In this document: piece after piece, positions 19,101-21,521 of the stretch
How positions within the stretch are numbered: position 1 is the first letter of the stretch
Layout of the letters: each line of letters starts with the position of its first letter
DNA from: Blepharisma japonicum
Taxonomy: Eukaryota > Ciliophora > Heterotrichea > Heterotrichida > Blepharismidae
Length of the DNA stretch: 21,521 nucleotides
Reading direction: 5' to 3'
NCBI GenBank assembly: GCA_949751835.1
Contig: CATKHK010000190.1
Span: forward strand, 1-21,521
The notes under the pieces: generated by a model
What the model was told of the DNA's origin: nothing
Databases searched by the model: none
The model's input: only the letters and a program-made list of their open reading frames with translations
Made by a program: the position numbers and the translations under genes

Positions 19101-21521
19101 CCATTTCCAAGAAATTGCACTTGTTGATCCTCCACAAACAGATGTCACTTTAGCTTTAACATCTTTGCTTTCAGAAGCTTTCATTGAAATTTCACTTCCT
19201 GAGTCGAACGAAACAGACAATGACAGCTGAGGAGAAATCGATGTTATCACTGATGCTGAGCTTGTCGTATCACTCAACCAGTTCTTGACTGTTACAGTTA
19301 CTGTCAAAGTTGCGCTAGAAGTTACTGAGCTTAGCTTGCTCCTATCAATTGAAACAGTTGATGATGATGTTGATGTAGATGCAATATAACTAGTCAAACT
19401 TGAAAGAGCAGGAGACATTGTAGCACTCCATGTATAAGTAAGATTGCCTCCAAATGATCCTGAAGACTTATCAGCTGAATACGAAAGTGCATCAGAACCA
19501 CATCCAAGGGAAATAGAGCTTGGTCCTGATAGCTTGGCTGTCGGGCTTATGTTGGTTCCCATAGTTACTGAAGTACTTAAAGCTTGATAGTTGGTTGTGC
19601 ATGTATCTTTGGTATCCTTAAGAATATAGGTGCCATCCAAATCAATAGTGCCGCTTCTTATTGTGAATCCTGAGCCTAAGGAAATTTTCAAGTTCTTTGA
19701 ATCAGTCCAAGAGCAAACCGGGCCACTTCCCATTTTTTGATAAGAGTCATAAGTTAGTGTCTTGGAGCATGTCGGATCAACTGTGATATCTACTGCAACC
19801 TTAAATGTTATAGTGATAGATGTATATGATGTACTATAAGCTGCACTCACTACATCAGAAGGTGCAAGATATTTCTTGCAAACAACGCATTTGCTATTTG
19901 ATAAAGTATAGCCAGAGTTGCAAATACATGTTTTCGAAGTAGAATCATATGCTGAATTAGCAGTGCATGCGCAAGTTGTTCCAGTTAGCTCAGCATTAGT
20001 AATACATCCAGAGCACTTCTTACTATCATTTGCATCACATGCAGTACAAAGGTTGTTGCATGTTGCTATACAGTCATTTGTAGAGTTCAAATAAAATCCA
20101 GAATTGCAAGCGCAAAGACCATTGGATGTTGATGCATTGGCTTTGCAAGCTGTGCAAGCAGTAGCTGAAGTACACTTAGAGCATGATGTTGGACACTGAG
20201 TGCATTTTCCACCTGAAGGATAATAGCCACTATCACATGAGCATGTGCTATCAGTAGCATTTTTAGATGCACCAGCAACGCATGTCGAGCATTTTGTATC
20301 AGTGGTGCAAGTTAAACAATAATTTGTGCATGCTGTGCAGCTGCTTGTGTCTTGATAGTAATTAGATGAGCAAGTGCAGGCCCCATCCTTTAAGTCAGCG
20401 TTTGTTTTGCATTTATCACATTTTCCATAACTTGTAGTAGAGCATGTGTCGCAGTTGGCTAATGAGCATGTGCAAGATTTTGATGTTGTATCCAAGCTAA
20501 ATCCGGAATAACATTCTTGGCAGGTTCCATAAGTAGTTGTTGAGCAAGTCTTACAGTCAGTAATTGAGCACACACAAGATTTTGATGTAGAATCTAGTTT
20601 AAATCCAGATTGACATGTTTCACAGTTTCCATATGTGGTTGTTGAGCACGTTAAACAATTAGCGATTGAGCACTGGCATAATAATGATGTAGAACTCCAG
20701 GTAAACCCGTCTTTACATGTGCAAGTTCCTGATGAAAGGTTCATATTTTTTGAGTCTTTGCAAGTATCGCATTTTGAACTGCCTGATCCAGAGCAAGTAG
20801 AGCAAGTGGAATCGCAAACTTGACAAGTAGTAGTCGATATTGAAGCATCCCAATAATAGCCATCTTCGCATTTGCATTGTCCTGGCTTGCTTGATTGAGT
20901 CATATGAGTTGTATCTTTGCAATCTTCACAATTAGTAATGCTCCCAGAGCATGTGCTGCATGTTGAATCGCAGTTTGGTACGCATTGAGAAGTACTAGAA
21001 TCAAAGTATCCAGTAATGCAAGTACAAGTACCTGGAGGTCCAGAATTGATCATATTTGATGAGTCTTTGCAAGTATCGCATTGTGAGCTACCACCACTTG
21101 AGCAAGTTCTACATGTAGTATGACATGCTTGGCAAGTAGTTGTTGATAGAGAAGTATCATAAAAATAGCCCTCGCTGCATGTACATGATTTTTTATCTGT
21201 AGACACAGAATATCCATCATTGCAAGTGTCACAGTCTGTACTTGAGCCATTCAAGCAAATTAGACAGTTCGCAACTTCGCATGTTACTGCGCAAGATGTA
21301 TTATCACCGTTGGCAGTGTAGCCTTCCTTACAAGTGTCACATTTTGTTGCTGGGGTGTTGTCACAAGTTTTGCAGTTTTGCACTCCGCATACTTTGCAAG
21401 TGGAACTAGAGGTGTCATAATAATATCCATCCTTACAAGTATCACAAGTGGTTGCGGTGGTGCAAGTTTTGCAGTTAGAGTCACCGCATGTTACTGCGCA
21501 AGATGTATTATCACCGTTGGC
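16107..21521 (-). CDS. Large Cys-rich, REJ/GPS, polycystin-1-like membrane protein (5' end outside the window)
   Basis: One uninterrupted frame runs from the window edge to TAA at 16,107 (at least 1,804 codons). Order: furin-like CxxC repeats (21,521 to ~19,875); a beta-rich domain (ITITFKVAVDITVDPTCS to LKISLGSGF, ~19,600-19,870); PKD/REJ-type repeats (~18,000-19,560), including the REJ-like stretch TYAWTC...GANWDITCTI; a GAIN-like Ser/Thr-rich region; and a GPS motif at ~17,050-17,200 (GCQYYNETTSNW...NCKIAE...YHFS). Then comes membrane helix 1 (IYILVVTLFIGLILAPIMVI), an acidic cytoplasmic loop with Ser/Glu clusters, and four more helices (~16,560-16,150). HFS matches the usual HL/T-type autocleavage tripeptide, but the second GPS cysteine pair is absent. 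Helices 2-5 resemble polycystin-1 TM2-TM5; there is no PLAT domain in the loop and nothing like TM6-TM11. Likely plasma-membrane or ciliary adhesion/sensing protein. About 48 Gln and 19 Trp are all CAR and TGG. Start not visible; the GTG at 21,383 is internal. Confidence 0.88.
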   Translation of the reverse strand, partial: ANGDNTSCAVTCGDSNCKTCTTATTCDTCKDGYYYDTSSSTCKVCGVQNCKTCDNTPATKCDTCKEGYTANGDNTSCAVTCEVANCLICLNGSSTDCDTCNDGYSVSTDKKSCTCSEGYFYDTSLSTTTCQACHTTCRTCSSGGSSQCDTCKDSSNMINSGPPGTCTCITGYFDSSTSQCVPNCDSTCSTCSGSITNCEDCKDTTHMTQSSKPGQCKCEDGYYWDASISTTTCQVCDSTCSTCSGSGSSKCDTCKDSKNMNLSSGTCTCKDGFTWSSTSLLCQCSIANCLTCSTTTYGNCETCQSGFKLDSTSKSCVCSITDCKTCSTTTYGTCQECYSGFSLDTTSKSCTCSLANCDTCSTTSYGKCDKCKTNADLKDGACTCSSNYYQDTSSCTACTNYCLTCTTDTKCSTCVAGASKNATDSTCSCDSGYYPSGGKCTQCPTSCSKCTSATACTACKANASTSNGLCACNSGFYLNSTNDCIATCNNLCTACDANDSKKCSGCITNAELTGTTCACTANSAYDSTSKTCICNSGYTLSNSKCVVCKKYLAPSDVVSAAYSTSYTSITITFKVAVDITVDPTCSKTLTYDSYQKMGSGPVCSWTDSKNLKISLGSGFTIRSGTIDLDGTYILKDTKDTCTTNYQALSTSVTMGTNISPTAKLSGPSSISLGCGSDALSYSADKSSGSFGGNLTYTWSATMSPALSSLTSYIASTSTSSSTVSIDRSKLSSVTSSATLTVTVTVKNWLSDTTSSASVITSISPQLSLSVSFDSGSEISMKASESKDVKAKVTSVCGGSTSAISWKWSYDSTPDNSKASTLAASTTSQKLSISKNMFTAGGPYSFTATASQDNGGTTVTGSAKVSITVTSSPLYIELSKGSGQISSSKDYTINANKAKDPDDSTTSLTYAWTCANHEDGSACTGADSAALLSGETKSELTIPSARIVKGANWDITCTISKDTRTASLTVTITVLNVATASSIEIPAIATKANSQEKNKYSASVSASSGSTFIWSQKSGSSIDISPNNLPSLSISSGSMADGMSYVFTLKITDASSVSLSVDLSVSVNLGASCQADPQLSPKSGMALIDTFSISITGCVDLDDEDYPLLYTYRYYLASAKDTKYTIGSTTEENQISTKLSTGDQAISVHVCDQLNTCNDYSSQTFTVSKYSPSRRLDTSSLMDAYLSMTLDPDNIPSSITLFCSSASIDSSLFAKMWSDLQSYVQSQSSMTTTLLQNILGSVYSMTGQTTLMSISMYDQIITWLNSILTTFSTLYPSQDNMNTVVMIGENYLKYGNSTSFSDLSFEQSVLYINGFYLTWAIKATYEDLVTQSSLSGKQNTDNTMIYKDRNFKAEMQNATKEYSKSRVLTYPSTLEFDDESIMNMRANFYTGYTDDLFSDMAIFSFGNSGTYKDYTLTATDESYVPYSSSDYPFLIELPYYKNISDGMAWGCQYYNETTSNWTDSNCKIAEVNSTTQTITFKVYHFSMYRLTEINPSENPPPYVPTTSSSCDDNYAPIYILVVTLFIGLILAPIMVIIDRISHPSAAQALDKNVPHNSPSHSPRPTERGLMRHDISVHASQGEESVESGESGSSDDEVVESQEIDLTENSIVQQVAGPADDEKPEADVKYELQELIEGHLTFGLFYYRPTFTRIARLFTLVVAIIFELLLEGLFYFGSEDINSGSETATQTLFDNYEGNYFGYMILALAITIPVEIFMIVAFSIDRTKAPQWSAAAVTLGFAILIGSIIGIVMLSYDFCHKWSGYWAVSFLWGILIEIFIMETIYMIVRYFIIQAFPPVEESKSKA
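21280..21521 (-). repeat. 207-bp repeat unit shared with the left-hand gene
   Basis: The block catgttactgcgcaagatg starts at 21,280 and again at 21,487, 207 bp apart, the same period as the array at 453-1073. The sequence is almost base-for-base identical to the units at 660 and 867. It occupies the N-terminal-most visible part of the large REJ/GPS protein, so the two genes share this module at DNA level. The array runs off the window edge, so its copy number is unknown. Confidence 0.9.

Overview
This is eukaryotic, AT-rich DNA, most likely macronuclear DNA of a ciliate. The protein types point that way: furin-like cysteine-rich surface proteins, a REJ/GPS polycystin-like membrane protein, and a cyclic-nucleotide-gated-type K+ channel with a CCHC knuckle after its ligand domain. 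So do the short spacers in the left half of the middle block. No bacterial signatures, rRNA or CRISPR were seen.

Layout. (1) 29-1786 (-): a secreted cysteine-rich repeat protein. (2) About 1,930-13,700: a packed block of genes that look broken under the standard code. In order: a K+ channel lacking S1-S3 (+), a PAQR/haemolysin-III membrane protein (-), a WD40 protein (-), a CBM20-containing protein with an Ala/Glu-rich linker (gene A, -), an unrecognised candidate (+), a coiled-coil protein (+), and a diverged paralogue of gene A (gene B, -). (3) 13,704-16,106: very AT-rich, nothing firmly assigned. (4) 16,107 to beyond 21,521 (-): a large REJ/GPS protein with five membrane helices, cut at its 5' end by the window edge.

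The main observation concerns the middle block. Its homology-supported frames continue through TGA where the family has tryptophan (at least five canonical Trp positions in the channel and WD40 genes), and through TAA/TAG where glutamine fits. One TAG is kept at the same place in paralogues A and B. This is what a code with UGA=Trp and UAR=Gln would look like, as known from the heterotrich Condylostoma and from karyorelicts. The remaining interruptions are mostly one-base changes in homopolymer runs. The two flanking cysteine-rich genes are different: about 2,360 codons with roughly 63 Gln and 19 Trp contain no internal TAA, TAG or TGA and no frame break. Either one genome has two strongly different gene classes, or the window joins sequences of different origin or quality, or the middle genes are decaying. 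The sequence alone cannot settle which.

The two flanking genes share almost identical 207-bp repeats although they lie about 20 kb apart. A perfect 26-bp inverted repeat, GC-rich and bounded by TA, sits inside the channel gene. Caution: if all three stop codons can be sense, every frame is open. In the middle block, therefore, only homology, paralogue comparison and clear motifs were used for firm calls.
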